This document shows positions 38,249-45,322 of a stretch of 64,000 nucleotides of DNA, one piece after another; position 1 is the first letter of the stretch; every line of letters starts with the position of its first letter. Both the position numbers and the translations under genes were made by a program. Origin of the DNA: Chitinophaga terrae (ex Kim and Jung 2007) (GTDB lineage Bacteria > Bacteroidota > Bacteroidia > Chitinophagales > Chitinophagaceae); NCBI RefSeq assembly GCF_900107795.1, contig NZ_FNRL01000009.1, positions 124,001 through 188,000 of the forward strand, read 5' to 3'. Under the pieces are notes generated by a model. It was not told the origin of the DNA, did no database searches, and worked only from the letters and a program-made list of their open reading frames with translations.

Positions 38249-39073
38249 TTAGTGAGTTTTTCCTTTTTTATAGATCCCTAAAACCTTCAGATGATCGGTT
38301 AAAGGAGTGATTCTTTCCAGCGCTTTTTGAAAAGCCGCGTTGTTTTCGAATTCCATGTCGGCGTGGAAATAATAGTTCCATTCTTTGGCCGGGATAGGAA
38401 AAGATTGCAGTTTGGAAAGATTGATACCAGAATCGGCTATTTGTGTAAGCACTTTGGCGAGGCTGCCCCGGTCGTGAGTTGTCTGGAAATAGACAGATGC
38501 TTTGTTGGCATCATCGGGGGTGGCTGCCGGCGTTTTAGAAACAGCGAGGAAGCGGGTATAATTATTTTTATTGGTATGGATATTAGGCGCAATTATATCG
38601 AGTTCAAATATTTCGGCGGCCAGTTTGCCGGCGATGGCGGCGGTGCTTTTAAGCTTTTTTTGCCTGACATGTTTGGCGCTGAGGGCGGTGTCTTCTGTTT
38701 CGACAAGTTTGATATGGGGATGTTTTTCGAGGAAGTCCATGCATTGCAGCAAGGCCATAGGGTGCGAGTGAACTTCCCTGATATCGTCTAACGTCTGGCC
38801 CGGTAAAACCATCAGGTGCTGGTTGATCTGGAGGTAGATCTCGCCGGTGATATGCAGTCCTGAATTTTTGATCAGGCTGTAGTTAGGTAAGATGCTGCCG
38901 GCAATAGAGTTCTCGATGGCCATGATACCTGCATCCACAGTGGGTTGTTGTTTTACTTTTTTTACCAGTTCAGCGAAGGAAGCGCAGCATTCTATTTCGA
39001 TATTTTTACCGAAAAACCCCTGGGCTGCAACCTGGTGAAAACATCCTTCAAACCCTTGTATGGCAATTTTCAT
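38249..39073 (-). CDS. pheA: Prephenate dehydratase
   Basis: Forms phenylpyruvate from prephenate. 274 residues: an N-terminal PDT domain (IAIQGFEGCFHQVAAQGFFG, VDAGIMAIENSIAGSILPNY, EDTALSAKHVRQKKLKSTAA and NYTRFLAVSK) and a C-terminal ACT domain (about 190-270: SVYFQTTHDRGSLAKVLTQI and GINLSKLQSFPIPAKEWNYY) that usually binds Phe for feedback inhibition. No chorismate mutase domain; that activity is on the downstream DAHP synthase fusion. First structural gene after the tandem attenuators. Confidence 0.95.
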   Translation of the reverse strand: MKIAIQGFEGCFHQVAAQGFFGKNIEIECCASFAELVKKVKQQPTVDAGIMAIENSIAGSILPNYSLIKNSGLHITGEIYLQINQHLMVLPGQTLDDIREVHSHPMALLQCMDFLEKHPHIKLVETEDTALSAKHVRQKKLKSTAAIAGKLAAEIFELDIIAPNIHTNKNNYTRFLAVSKTPAATPDDANKASVYFQTTHDRGSLAKVLTQIADSGINLSKLQSFPIPAKEWNYYFHADMEFENNAAFQKALERITPLTDHLKVLGIYKKGKTH

Positions 39074-39134
39074 TAGAAATGTGATTGAATTTGTTCATTT
39101 ATAGTTGCTGTAGCAACTTACTGTTAGAAACAAA

Positions 39135-39157
39135 AAGGGCCCCGATCCGGGACCCTT
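39135..39157 (-). terminator. Attenuator terminator 2 of the aromatic operon
   Basis: In the minus-strand RNA, AAGGGUCCCG pairs with CGGGGCCCUU (39157-39148 with 39144-39135; one G-U) around a 3-nt loop, then UUUUUGUUU. The 5' arm can instead pair with GGGACUC (39203-39197) inside leader 2, giving a competing antiterminator of 7 pairs. Confidence 0.88.
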
Positions 39158-39185
39158 CTGCTTTTTACTTTTATTTCGAAGTATA

Positions 39186-39272
39186 TTATTGCAAACGAGT
39201 CCCCTGCTTCTTCGCATAAAAGAAGTAAGAGAAGTAGTAAAAGAAGTAATTACTGGTAGCTGGCTGTAACAT
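39186..39272 (-). CDS. Leader peptide 2 (Phe/Tyr-rich) of the aromatic operon
   Basis: 28-codon reading frame from ATG at 39272 to TAA at 39186, starting MLQPATSN. Residues 9-19 are YFFYYFSYFFY: ten of eleven are Phe or Tyr, and Trp is absent. It ends AKKQGTRLQ. The gene sits between terminator 1 and terminator 2, and no promoter match is seen just upstream, so it depends on read-through of attenuator 1. Codons 24-26 contain the sequence that can pair with the 5' arm of terminator 2. A ribosome halted on the aromatic run leaves these codons free, while one reaching the stop covers them. This is the geometry of ribosome-mediated attenuation. Too short for standard gene finders. Confidence 0.9.
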   Translation of the reverse strand: MLQPATSNYFFYYFSYFFYAKKQGTRLQ

Positions 39273-39294
39273 ACTTTGTTAATTAATGATATTA

Positions 39295-39326
39295 AAAAAG
39301 GCCTTCCGGTTTCGGAAGGCCTTTTT
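39295..39326 (-). terminator. Attenuator terminator 1 of the aromatic operon
   Basis: 14-bp perfect stem (39326-39313 with 39308-39295), 4-nt loop, followed in the minus-strand RNA by UUUUUU. Its 5' arm (GGCCUUCC, 39321-39314) can pair instead with GGAAGGUC (39359-39352) just after leader 1. That GGAAGGUC segment overlaps GUCGUUUG (39354-39347), which can pair with CAAACGAC (39409-39402) in codons 4-6 of the leader. All three classical alternatives (1:2, 2:3, 3:4) are present. Confidence 0.93.
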
Positions 39327-39358
39327 GTAGTTCTTTTATCTTTATACAAACGACCTTC

Positions 39359-39418
39359 CTATTCCTGGTACCAGAAATAATAAAAGCCAAAAAAACCAAA
39401 AGTCGTTTGCTTATTCAT
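39359..39418 (-). CDS. Leader peptide 1 (Phe/Tyr/Trp-rich) of the aromatic operon
   Basis: 19-codon reading frame from ATG at 39418 to TAG at 39359: MNKQTTFGFFGFYYFWYQE. Nine of nineteen residues are aromatic (five Phe, three Tyr, one Trp), clustered at positions 7-17. It starts about 13 nt after the predicted transcription start and is followed by terminator 1. Stalling on the aromatic codons would cover or outrun segment 1, freeing segment 2 to form the antiterminator; completed translation or no translation favours termination. By established knowledge this is the layout of pheL- or trpL-type leaders; that all three aromatic amino acids are read is inferred from the codon content. Confidence 0.93.
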   Translation of the reverse strand: MNKQTTFGFFGFYYFWYQE

Positions 39419-39437
39419 ATGCTTGTTTGATATAGAA

Positions 39438-39468
39438 CAAAAGTACGGCACGATTTTAATTATGCAAG
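39438..39468 (-). promoter_or_regulatory. Promoter of the aromatic amino acid operon
   Basis: Minus-strand CTTG (39465-39468), a spacer of exactly 19 nt, and TACTTTTG (39438-39445): an excellent Bacteroidota promoter match. The predicted start near 39431 is about 13 nt before the leader 1 ATG. Confidence 0.8.
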
Positions 39469-39563
39469 GGGTTCCTTGAAAAAATACATAACTTTAAATA
39501 ATAAGGCTTATTTATTGAATAAATTTCAAAAATAAGCAATCTTTCAAGTACCGGGCATAAAAA

Positions 39564-39590
39564 AACCGCCTCTACCATGTAGAAGCGGTT
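39564..39590 (-). terminator. Terminator of the small lipoprotein gene
   Basis: 12-bp stem (39579-39590 with 39564-39575, one G-U) and a 3-nt loop, followed on the minus strand by TTTTTTTA. Confidence 0.88.
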
Positions 39591-39614
39591 CTCTATAATT
39601 TCTACTCGTTAGAA

Positions 39615-39833
39615 TTAGTGGTGAGCAGCAGAGTCAGCAGCTGGAGCAGCAGCAGCAGAAGTATCTACTTTAGCCAGAGTATCAGCTGGAGGAGCAACTT
39701 GTTGTGCAGCGCTATCGATAGCTGGAGCAGTAGCAGTAGAATCAGTAGATTCAGTTTTAGCACCACCGCCGCAAGCAACTGCGAACAGACCGAAAGCTAC
39801 AGCAAAGAAACCGATTTTAATTACGTTCTTCAT
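39615..39833 (-). CDS. Small Ala/Thr/Asp-rich lipoprotein
   Basis: 72 residues. The signal KIGFFAVAFGLFAVACGGG is a lipoprotein signal with the lipid Cys near residue 21. The mature part is low-complexity (Ala, Asp, Ser, Thr, Pro; for example TDSTATAPAIDSAAQQ and DTSAAAAPAADSAAHH) and probably unfolded. Such small lipoproteins are common in this phylum and have no assigned function. It has its own terminator, and the DNA shows repeated GCAGCAG and GCTGGAG units. Divergent from the ECF sigma gene. Confidence 0.8.
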   Translation of the reverse strand: MKNVIKIGFFAVAFGLFAVACGGGAKTESTDSTATAPAIDSAAQQVAPPADTLAKVDTSAAAAPAADSAAHH

Positions 39834-39893
39834 GATACAATTATTTTAGTTGTTTTTTGAATGATTTACCCTTTATACCCGGAAGAATGAAAA

Positions 39894-39940
39894 GGTAACC
39901 CATACTTTTAAAAATTTTTTTTTCGGTACTTTGGGTTACC
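39894..39940. promoter_or_regulatory. Inverted repeat between divergent lipoprotein and sigma-factor genes
   Basis: GGTAACCCA (39894-39902) and TGGGTTACC (39932-39940) are a perfect 9-bp inverted repeat separated by 29 A/T-rich bases. Each half is next to a TACTTT copy (39903 and 39927). The centre-to-centre spacing is about 38 bp. It may be an operator or overlapping promoter elements upstream of the sigma gene. Confidence 0.5.
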
Positions 39941-39964
39941 AAATGCCTAATAACCGTATTAAGA

Positions 39965-40537
39965 GTGAAGCAGCATCAAGACATAACAAAAGATAGGGAA
40001 TTACTGCTAGGATTGGCGGAGGGAGATGATAAGTCGTTGGAAATCATATACTCAGAGAATTTTCCTGTGGTATTAAGAATGATTCTCAACCACAACGGCT
40101 CCGAAGACGATGCCAAAGATATTTTCCAGGAAGCGATCATCATTCTGTATGAAAAAGTACAAAAAGATGATTTTTCATTAAGCAGCAGGCTGAAAACGTT
40201 CCTTTATTCCGTTTGCCGCCACCTGTGGTTGAAAAAAGTACAGCGTACATATAATATGTATAGCCTGTCCAACGAACTGGAGGAGATCATCCCGGTTGCT
40301 GATGAACTTGAAACACACCAGGCAAAAGACCAGGAATTCCAGATTATGGAAAGCGCCCTTCAGAATATGGGGCAACCCTGTCAGACTATCCTGGAAGATT
40401 ATTATCTGCATAAAAGATCCATGCAGGAGATAGCGGAGAAATTCGGTTACACAAACGCCGAAAATGCGAAGAACCAGAAATATAAATGTCTGATGAGGCT
40501 GAAGAAGTTATTTTTTGACAGATACAAAACACTATAA
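39965..40537 (+). CDS. ECF-type RNA polymerase sigma factor
   Basis: 190 residues with sigma region 2 (LRMILNHNGSEDDAKDIFQE, then AIIILYEKVQ) and region 4 (MGQPCQTILEDYYLHKRSMQ, then EIAEKFGYTNAENAKNQKYK with a helix-turn-helix). Region 3 is absent, as in ECF sigma factors. The frame opens with GTG at 39965 preceded by AAGA; no better ATG exists upstream. The next gene, 12 nt downstream, encodes a membrane protein with an anti-sigma-like N terminus, so the two probably form a sigma/anti-sigma pair. Confidence 0.9.
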   Translation: MKQHQDITKDRELLLGLAEGDDKSLEIIYSENFPVVLRMILNHNGSEDDAKDIFQEAIIILYEKVQKDDFSLSSRLKTFLYSVCRHLWLKKVQRTYNMYSLSNELEEIIPVADELETHQAKDQEFQIMESALQNMGQPCQTILEDYYLHKRSMQEIAEKFGYTNAENAKNQKYKCLMRLKKLFFDRYKTL

Positions 40538-40549
40538 GCAACGGCAGCC

Positions 40550-41644
40550 ATGAAAGATGATATGATCTTATTGCATGAAATTGAGCGTTACCTGACGGGG
40601 GAGATGAGCCAGGCAGAGAGCATTGCTTTCGATGAACTGCGCCGTACCAACCCCTTGATAGATCAACAAGTTGCTGAACACAGGTTGCTATTGGACCAAT
40701 TGGAATCATACGGTCAACGTAAATCCCTTCAACTTAAAATGAACCGGATTCATGAAAAGTTGAATATTCCTGTACTTACTGAACAGGCAGAAGCCGAAAA
40801 CCAAAAGGCCAAACGCCTCAAGATCAGACGCAGAACTATTACCAACCTTGCCGCAGCAGCCTGCATTGCGCTGGTCACTTCGCTGTCGACCATCGCCGTA
40901 ATGCAACACGATGCCAAACGCAAATCCACTGCTCAATACGAGGATGTAAGGAGAGTGTTGAATAACATTCAACGTTCCCAGAACGCCCTCATTAACGACA
41001 TTAATAATAAAAAACGGGCTCCTTTAAACCCGGGTACCTACGGAGGAACCGGCTTTGCTGTAAGCGGGAACGGGTATATTGTTACCAACTATCATGTAGT
41101 AGCCGGCGCCGATTCCGTTTATGTTCAAAACAATAAAGGCGAAGCCTATAAAGCGGTTAATATCTTTGAAGATATTTCCAGCGACCTGGCAGTGCTGAAG
41201 ATCGCGGATTCGACCTTCAAAAGTCAACCTCTTCCCTATTCCCTTAAATCCCAGGGGCTGAAACTGGGTGAAGAAGTATTTACCATGGGTTATCCGCGCG
41301 ACGAGATCGTTTACGGAAAAGGATATATCAGCGCTAAAACCGGCTTCAACGGCGATACAACCGCCTACCAGGTATCCATCCCTGTGAACCCGGGCAACAG
41401 CGGCGCTCCGCTGTTAGACAGCAGGGGCGATATTGTTGGTATCGTTACCGGCAAACAAACCACATCAGACGGTATTGCCTTCGCAGTAAAATCAGCGCAC
41501 CTGAAACGTTTACTGGAAGAAATGCCGAAAGATAAACAGATCAAAAAAGATCAACTCCACAAAAATCACCTTGATGGTTTAAACAGGGTTGACCAGATCA
41601 AGAAACTGGAAGATTTCGTATACATGATCAAAGTATACAATTAA
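40550..41644 (+). CDS. Anti-sigma-like membrane protein fused to a trypsin-like protease
   Basis: 364 residues. The first 95 form a cytoplasmic helical part (MILLHEIERYLTGEMSQAES, EHRLLLDQLESYGQRKSLQL) resembling the N terminus of zinc-less anti-sigma proteins. One membrane helix follows at about 97-118. The rest is an S1C (Deg-like) protease with a full triad: His182 in TNYHVV, Asp212 in SSDLAVLKI and Ser284 in NPGNSGAP. No PDZ domain follows; a short Lys-rich tail ends the protein. Usually the anti-sigma factor and the site-1 protease are separate proteins; here both appear in one chain next to the ECF sigma gene. Function inferred. Confidence 0.85.
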   Translation: MKDDMILLHEIERYLTGEMSQAESIAFDELRRTNPLIDQQVAEHRLLLDQLESYGQRKSLQLKMNRIHEKLNIPVLTEQAEAENQKAKRLKIRRRTITNLAAAACIALVTSLSTIAVMQHDAKRKSTAQYEDVRRVLNNIQRSQNALINDINNKKRAPLNPGTYGGTGFAVSGNGYIVTNYHVVAGADSVYVQNNKGEAYKAVNIFEDISSDLAVLKIADSTFKSQPLPYSLKSQGLKLGEEVFTMGYPRDEIVYGKGYISAKTGFNGDTTAYQVSIPVNPGNSGAPLLDSRGDIVGIVTGKQTTSDGIAFAVKSAHLKRLLEEMPKDKQIKKDQLHKNHLDGLNRVDQIKKLEDFVYMIKVYN

Positions 41645-41684
41645 CACAGGAAATACGGACGTAATTTTAAGTGTTATATATTAG

Positions 41685-41706
41685 GGGCGGAGTTTCATCT
41701 CCGCCC
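41685..41706 (+). terminator. Terminator of the sigma/anti-sigma operon
   Basis: 8-bp GC stem (41685-41692 with 41699-41706), 6-nt loop, followed by TTTTTG. Confidence 0.85.
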
Positions 41707-41731
41707 TTTTTGTTCCCATACGGGCGAAAAC

Positions 41732-41775
41732 AACAAAGCGAAGAACGTGTTGTAAAACATCGTCTTCGCTTTGTT
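41732..41775. terminator. Second hairpin, likely terminator for the opposing gene
   Basis: 13-bp stem AACAAAGCGAAGA (41732-41744) with 41763-41775 and an inner TGTT/AACA pairing. It lies just past the 3' end of the minus-strand gene at 41796 and has TTT on its minus-strand exit side (GAAAAC in plus). Confidence 0.6.
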
Positions 41776-41795
41776 CGTTTACTGTGCGCTGTAAA

Positions 41796-42512
41796 CTATT
41801 TTTTTATCCAGGCCTTGTATCTATCGGTGATCCAATACAGCAGATCGTTATTCCCGATAGCCCGCATTGTTCCATAATCCGGGTAATTATCTTTCATAAA
41901 CATCAACAAAGAATCCCCTTTCAATCCTGTTACCCGGCTAACCAGTACCGGAGTAAAACGGGAGTCGATATATTTCTCTCTTTCCATCTTCTCGTAATTT
42001 TCCTTGAACTGCCTTTTCTGGCGTTCTTTCTTTGAAAAACGGGTGATGGGACTAAACACTACACCCGCGCCTTCCGGCGTATTGCCTCCGGCGAGCGGCT
42101 TGTTCGGCAGGTTCAGCAGGTAACCGTATTGTTCCCGGCGGGCAATTGAGTCGAGTTGATAAGGCGTGTATTGCGTAGTTACTTCTACTTCTCTCAGGAA
42201 GCGGCTTTCCGGTTCCAGTATTACATTAATGGTCTGCGTACCTGAAGACTGTGTTGCCACGATGGTATCGGGCAGGTAACCTACAAACGTGATAACTATT
42301 TTGTCGTTAAGCCCTGCGGCTATTTTATAAAAACCGCCCTGGTCTGAAAATGCGCGTTTGCCGGTAGTGAGGTTAACTACACCCGCATAGGGCAATACCA
42401 GCCGGTTACTGTCAGAGATCACGCCCGTTACGGTAACCTGGGCCTCTGCCAGGGAAACAAATGCCAAACTGCCAATAACAGCCAGAATAATGGAACGAAT
42501 AATAGCCTTCAT
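41796..42512 (-). CDS. Exported protein with carboxypeptidase-regulatory-like domain
   Basis: 238 residues. Signal peptide (AIIRSIILAVIGSLAFVSLAEA), then a CarboxypepD_reg-like beta-sandwich (VTVTGVISDSNRLVLPYAGV to VILEPESRFLREVEVTTQYT) as found at the N terminus of SusC proteins. A charged C-terminal region of about 120 residues follows (ITRFSKKERQKRQFKENYEK, GLKGDSLLMFMKDNYPDYG). No barrel follows, so it is a free-standing surface or periplasmic protein of a Bacteroidota-typical type. Function unknown. Confidence 0.8.
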   Translation of the reverse strand: MKAIIRSIILAVIGSLAFVSLAEAQVTVTGVISDSNRLVLPYAGVVNLTTGKRAFSDQGGFYKIAAGLNDKIVITFVGYLPDTIVATQSSGTQTINVILEPESRFLREVEVTTQYTPYQLDSIARREQYGYLLNLPNKPLAGGNTPEGAGVVFSPITRFSKKERQKRQFKENYEKMEREKYIDSRFTPVLVSRVTGLKGDSLLMFMKDNYPDYGTMRAIGNNDLLYWITDRYKAWIKK

Positions 42513-42627
42513 AAAGAATTGTTTAACTGCTGAACCCTTCTACCTTTCTAAAACATATCAGTAAAGACATTGTTTATCAACCTGCTCCCATGCAAATTAA
42601 GGAAATCCCTTTGTAAGAAAACAAAAA

Positions 42628-42650
42628 ATCCTCCCGTTGAATGAGAGGAT
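42628..42650 (-). terminator. Terminator after the CsbD-like gene
   Basis: 8-bp stem (42650-42643 with 42635-42628, one G-U), 7-nt loop, then TTTTTTG on the minus strand. Confidence 0.8.
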
Positions 42651-42682
42651 CTTTGCTTATTAAAATTTCAGGTTTGCCTTTA

Positions 42683-42868
42683 CTATGCTGATTTTAACAG
42701 GTCAATCACTTCTTCCCTGGATTTACCCAGTTTCTGTTGAAGTTTACCAATCAGCTTATCTTCTTGTCCTTCTTCGTATAACAGGTCATCATCTGTCAGT
42801 TCTGCATATTTCTCCTTCAGCGATCCTTTTAACTCATTCCATTTTCCTTTAATTGATAAATTATCCAT
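42683..42868 (-). CDS. CsbD-family stress-response protein
   Basis: 61 residues starting MDNLSIKGKWNELKGSLKEK, the CsbD signature, with YAELTDDDLLYEEGQEDKLI and KLQQKLGKSREEVIDLL. CsbD proteins are small, soluble and induced by general stress in several bacteria; their molecular role is unknown. The frame is open upstream to 42967, but the family start is the ATG at 42868. It follows the mutarotase gene by 46 nt, so it may be read from the xylose operon or from its own promoter. Confidence 0.9.
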   Translation of the reverse strand: MDNLSIKGKWNELKGSLKEKYAELTDDDLLYEEGQEDKLIGKLQQKLGKSREEVIDLLKSA

Positions 42869-42914
42869 AACAGTAGTTTTTATGGGTGAACAATTAAAGG
42901 AAGGTGGCCAAACA

Positions 42915-43880
42915 CTATGCCATGCCAACTGTGATCCTGATGCGGGTGTCGAATACCCGGCTCTCATTCACAGCCAGCTGAACCAGGCCAATCCCGTTAT
43001 TGAAGGCGTCGGGAGCCCCGCTAAGGTTTTCCACAGCCATGCTGGTACGGTGAGGCGGTATATATATCTGCAGGATCGGATAATGCTCTCCCGGGTAAAA
43101 ATCGATGTTGATATTTTTCTTCGGATCGTAGATGTTCGCCAGCGGCTGGCTTTTACTTTGATCCAGGATGAAGGAGTTATCCAGTTCTACACCTTTCAGT
43201 TGTTTACCATTCACAAATTCTGTAAACGGCAATAATTTACCGGTAGGCAGCAATTCGTTGTTGAATTCTACCATTTCTTTTGACGCAAACGTGAGTATCC
43301 ATTCATCTACCGGGGTTCCGGTGGTGAAATACGGATGCCAGCCGTCAACAACCGGGATGGCGCTATTGCTTTTGTTCAGGATCACCGTATGCAATCTTAA
43401 TTCGTTGCCGGCAGAAAGACTGATGGTTGTCAGGCATTCAAATGCAAACGGGTAGCCGCTATCAGTGGCCGGATCGTATTTATGCGTTAACGTTACAGCT
43501 GCGTGGCTGTTAGTAGTTTCCTGGTGGGAAACAACAAATGGAAGATCGTACAGCAAACCGTGGATCGCTTTGCCGGGATGCAGGTTTTTCTGGATCTGGT
43601 AAGTTTTTCCTTCCCATACGTAGGTAGCATCTTTCATCCTACAGGCATAGGGGCTGAGTTTCACGCTTTTGAAGCTGGTACGCAGATTCTCTTTCAGATC
43701 GGCCAGATCCTTATAACTGTCTATCAGGTTTAATGTGCCTCCTCCGGGCTGTTGTACTTTAAAAGCATGCAGTAATGCTCCGAATGCAGGAATGATCTCG
43801 ACCTGTGTGCCTGTTTCCGTATCCTGGAGTGCGATGATATCAAATCCTGCCTCCTGGAAAGAATGGATGCTAAATTTCAT
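42915..43880 (-). CDS. Aldose 1-epimerase family protein
   Basis: 321-residue mutarotase-like enzyme that interconverts alpha and beta anomers of sugars. Family features: KSVKLSPYACRMKDATYVWE, HPGKAIHGLLYDLPFVV (His), VVDGWHPYFTTG (second His) and GVELDNSFIL near the C terminus. It lies 74 nt after xylA and is probably the last sugar gene of the xylose operon, supplying the right anomer to the isomerase. A terminator between xylA and this gene suggests partial uncoupling. Confidence 0.88.
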   Translation of the reverse strand: MKFSIHSFQEAGFDIIALQDTETGTQVEIIPAFGALLHAFKVQQPGGGTLNLIDSYKDLADLKENLRTSFKSVKLSPYACRMKDATYVWEGKTYQIQKNLHPGKAIHGLLYDLPFVVSHQETTNSHAAVTLTHKYDPATDSGYPFAFECLTTISLSAGNELRLHTVILNKSNSAIPVVDGWHPYFTTGTPVDEWILTFASKEMVEFNNELLPTGKLLPFTEFVNGKQLKGVELDNSFILDQSKSQPLANIYDPKKNINIDFYPGEHYPILQIYIPPHRTSMAVENLSGAPDAFNNGIGLVQLAVNESRVFDTRIRITVGMA

Positions 43881-43914
43881 TGTCCTATTTTTTGAAATGG
43901 AAAAGTATAAAAAA

Positions 43915-43946
43915 GATGACGAATGAAGTAATCTCCATTCGTCATC
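43915..43946 (-). terminator. Terminator between xylA and the mutarotase gene
   Basis: 11-bp perfect stem GATGACGAATG (43915-43925 with 43936-43946), 10-nt loop, then TTTTTTAT on the minus strand. It ends xylA transcripts before the mutarotase gene. Confidence 0.88.
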
Positions 43947-43954
43947 CTGTTAAA

Positions 43955-45283
43955 TTATATACTTGCGTTGATCAGGTTCTCCAGCCATTCCTGTTTGCCG
44001 CTGATCTGTTTAGGTTCTCCGTTTTCAGCAGCGAAATTGCGAAGATCTTCCAGCGTCAGTTTGCCAGCTTCAAATTCCTGGCCTTTGCCGCTGTCGAAAG
44101 ATGCGTAACGCTCTTTGCGGAATTTTTTATAAGGTGTGTTATTCAATACTTTTTCTGCAATCACTGCTGCTCTTGCAAAAGTATCGATACCGCCGATATG
44201 CGCCAGGAAGATGTCTTCCAGGTCTGTAGAGTTACGGCGGGTTTTAGCGTCGAAGTTCACGCCGCCGCCGGCTAAACCGCCAGCTTCGAGGATCACCAGC
44301 ATGCTTTCTACCAGGTCGTTCAGGTTGGTAGGGAACTGGTCGGTATCCCATCCGTTCTGGGCATCGCCGCGGTTAGCGTCGATGCTTCCCAGCATTCCTG
44401 CATCGGCAGCTACCTGCAGTTCGTGCTGGAAGGTATGACCAGCCAGGGTAGCATGGTTTACTTCGATGTTCAGTTTAAAATCTTTATCCAGTCCGTAATG
44501 ACGCAGGAAACCGATCACGGTTGCAGAGTCATAATCGTATTGATGTTTTGTAGGCTCGCAAGGTTTAGGTTCAATGAAGAAAGTACCTTTAAAGCCTTGT
44601 TTGCGGGCGTAATCGCGGGCCATAGAGAGGAAGCGCGCCAGGTGCTCCTGTTCGCGTTTCATATCTGTGTTCAGCAGGGTCATATAACCTTCACGGCCGC
44701 CCCAGAACACATAGTTTTCACCGCCTAAAGCTATGGTAGCATCCAGGGAATTTTTTACCTGGGTACCGGCATAAGCAACAGCGGCAAAGTCAGGGTTGGT
44801 GGCAGCGCCGTTCATGTAACGCGGGTTGCTGAAAACATTGGCGGTGCCCCATAACAGTTTAACGCCGCTTGCAGCCTGTTTTTCTTTTGCGTAAGCAACG
44901 ATCTGCTGCATACGGCTTTCATATTCGGCTACGTTAGCGCCTTCATCTACCAGGTCCACATCATGGAAGCAGTAGTAAGGGAGGTTCATTTTGGTGATGA
45001 ATTCGAAAGCCGCATCCATTTTATCTTTTGCGCTCTGAATAGCATCGGTTGCTGTCAGCCACGGGAAATGTTTGGTACCCGGACCGAACGGATCTCCGCC
45101 GGTTCCGCAGAATGTATGCCAGTACGATACCGCAAACCTGAAAAGGTCTTTCATTGATTTTCCTGCGATAATGCGATTTTCGTCGTACCACTTATAGGCC
45201 AGTGGATTATCTGATTGGGGACCCTCATATTTTATTTCGTCAATCCCTTTGAAGTACTCTTTGTTTCCTAATGTAATACTCAT
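43955..45283 (-). CDS. xylA: Xylose isomerase
   Basis: Interconverts D-xylose and D-xylulose with two divalent metals. 442 residues, class II length. Motifs: [27 protein letters not shown] (catalytic His and Asp), [37 protein letters not shown] (metal Glu, Lys) and [18 protein letters not shown], then [20 protein letters not shown] with metal Asp residues. Downstream of xylB in the same direction. Confidence 0.98.
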   Translation of the reverse strand: MSITLGNKEYFKGIDEIKYEGPQSDNPLAYKWYDENRIIAGKSMKDLFRFAVSYWHTFCGTGGDPFGPGTKHFPWLTATDAIQSAKDKMDAAFEFITKMNLPYYCFHDVDLVDEGANVAEYESRMQQIVAYAKEKQAASGVKLLWGTANVFSNPRYMNGAATNPDFAAVAYAGTQVKNSLDATIALGGENYVFWGGREGYMTLLNTDMKREQEHLARFLSMARDYARKQGFKGTFFIEPKPCEPTKHQYDYDSATVIGFLRHYGLDKDFKLNIEVNHATLAGHTFQHELQVAADAGMLGSIDANRGDAQNGWDTDQFPTNLNDLVESMLVILEAGGLAGGGVNFDAKTRRNSTDLEDIFLAHIGGIDTFARAAVIAEKVLNNTPYKKFRKERYASFDSGKGQEFEAGKLTLEDLRNFAAENGEPKQISGKQEWLENLINASI

Positions 45284-45322
45284 AACAAAATGTGGGTTTA
45301 AAATGCTAATAATCTGTTTCCG

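Noticed and set aside
39048..39098. A third short frame (MNKFNHISNENCHTRV) overlapping the pheA start
   Set aside because: Only one Phe and no other aromatic residue, and no terminator after it; most likely chance.
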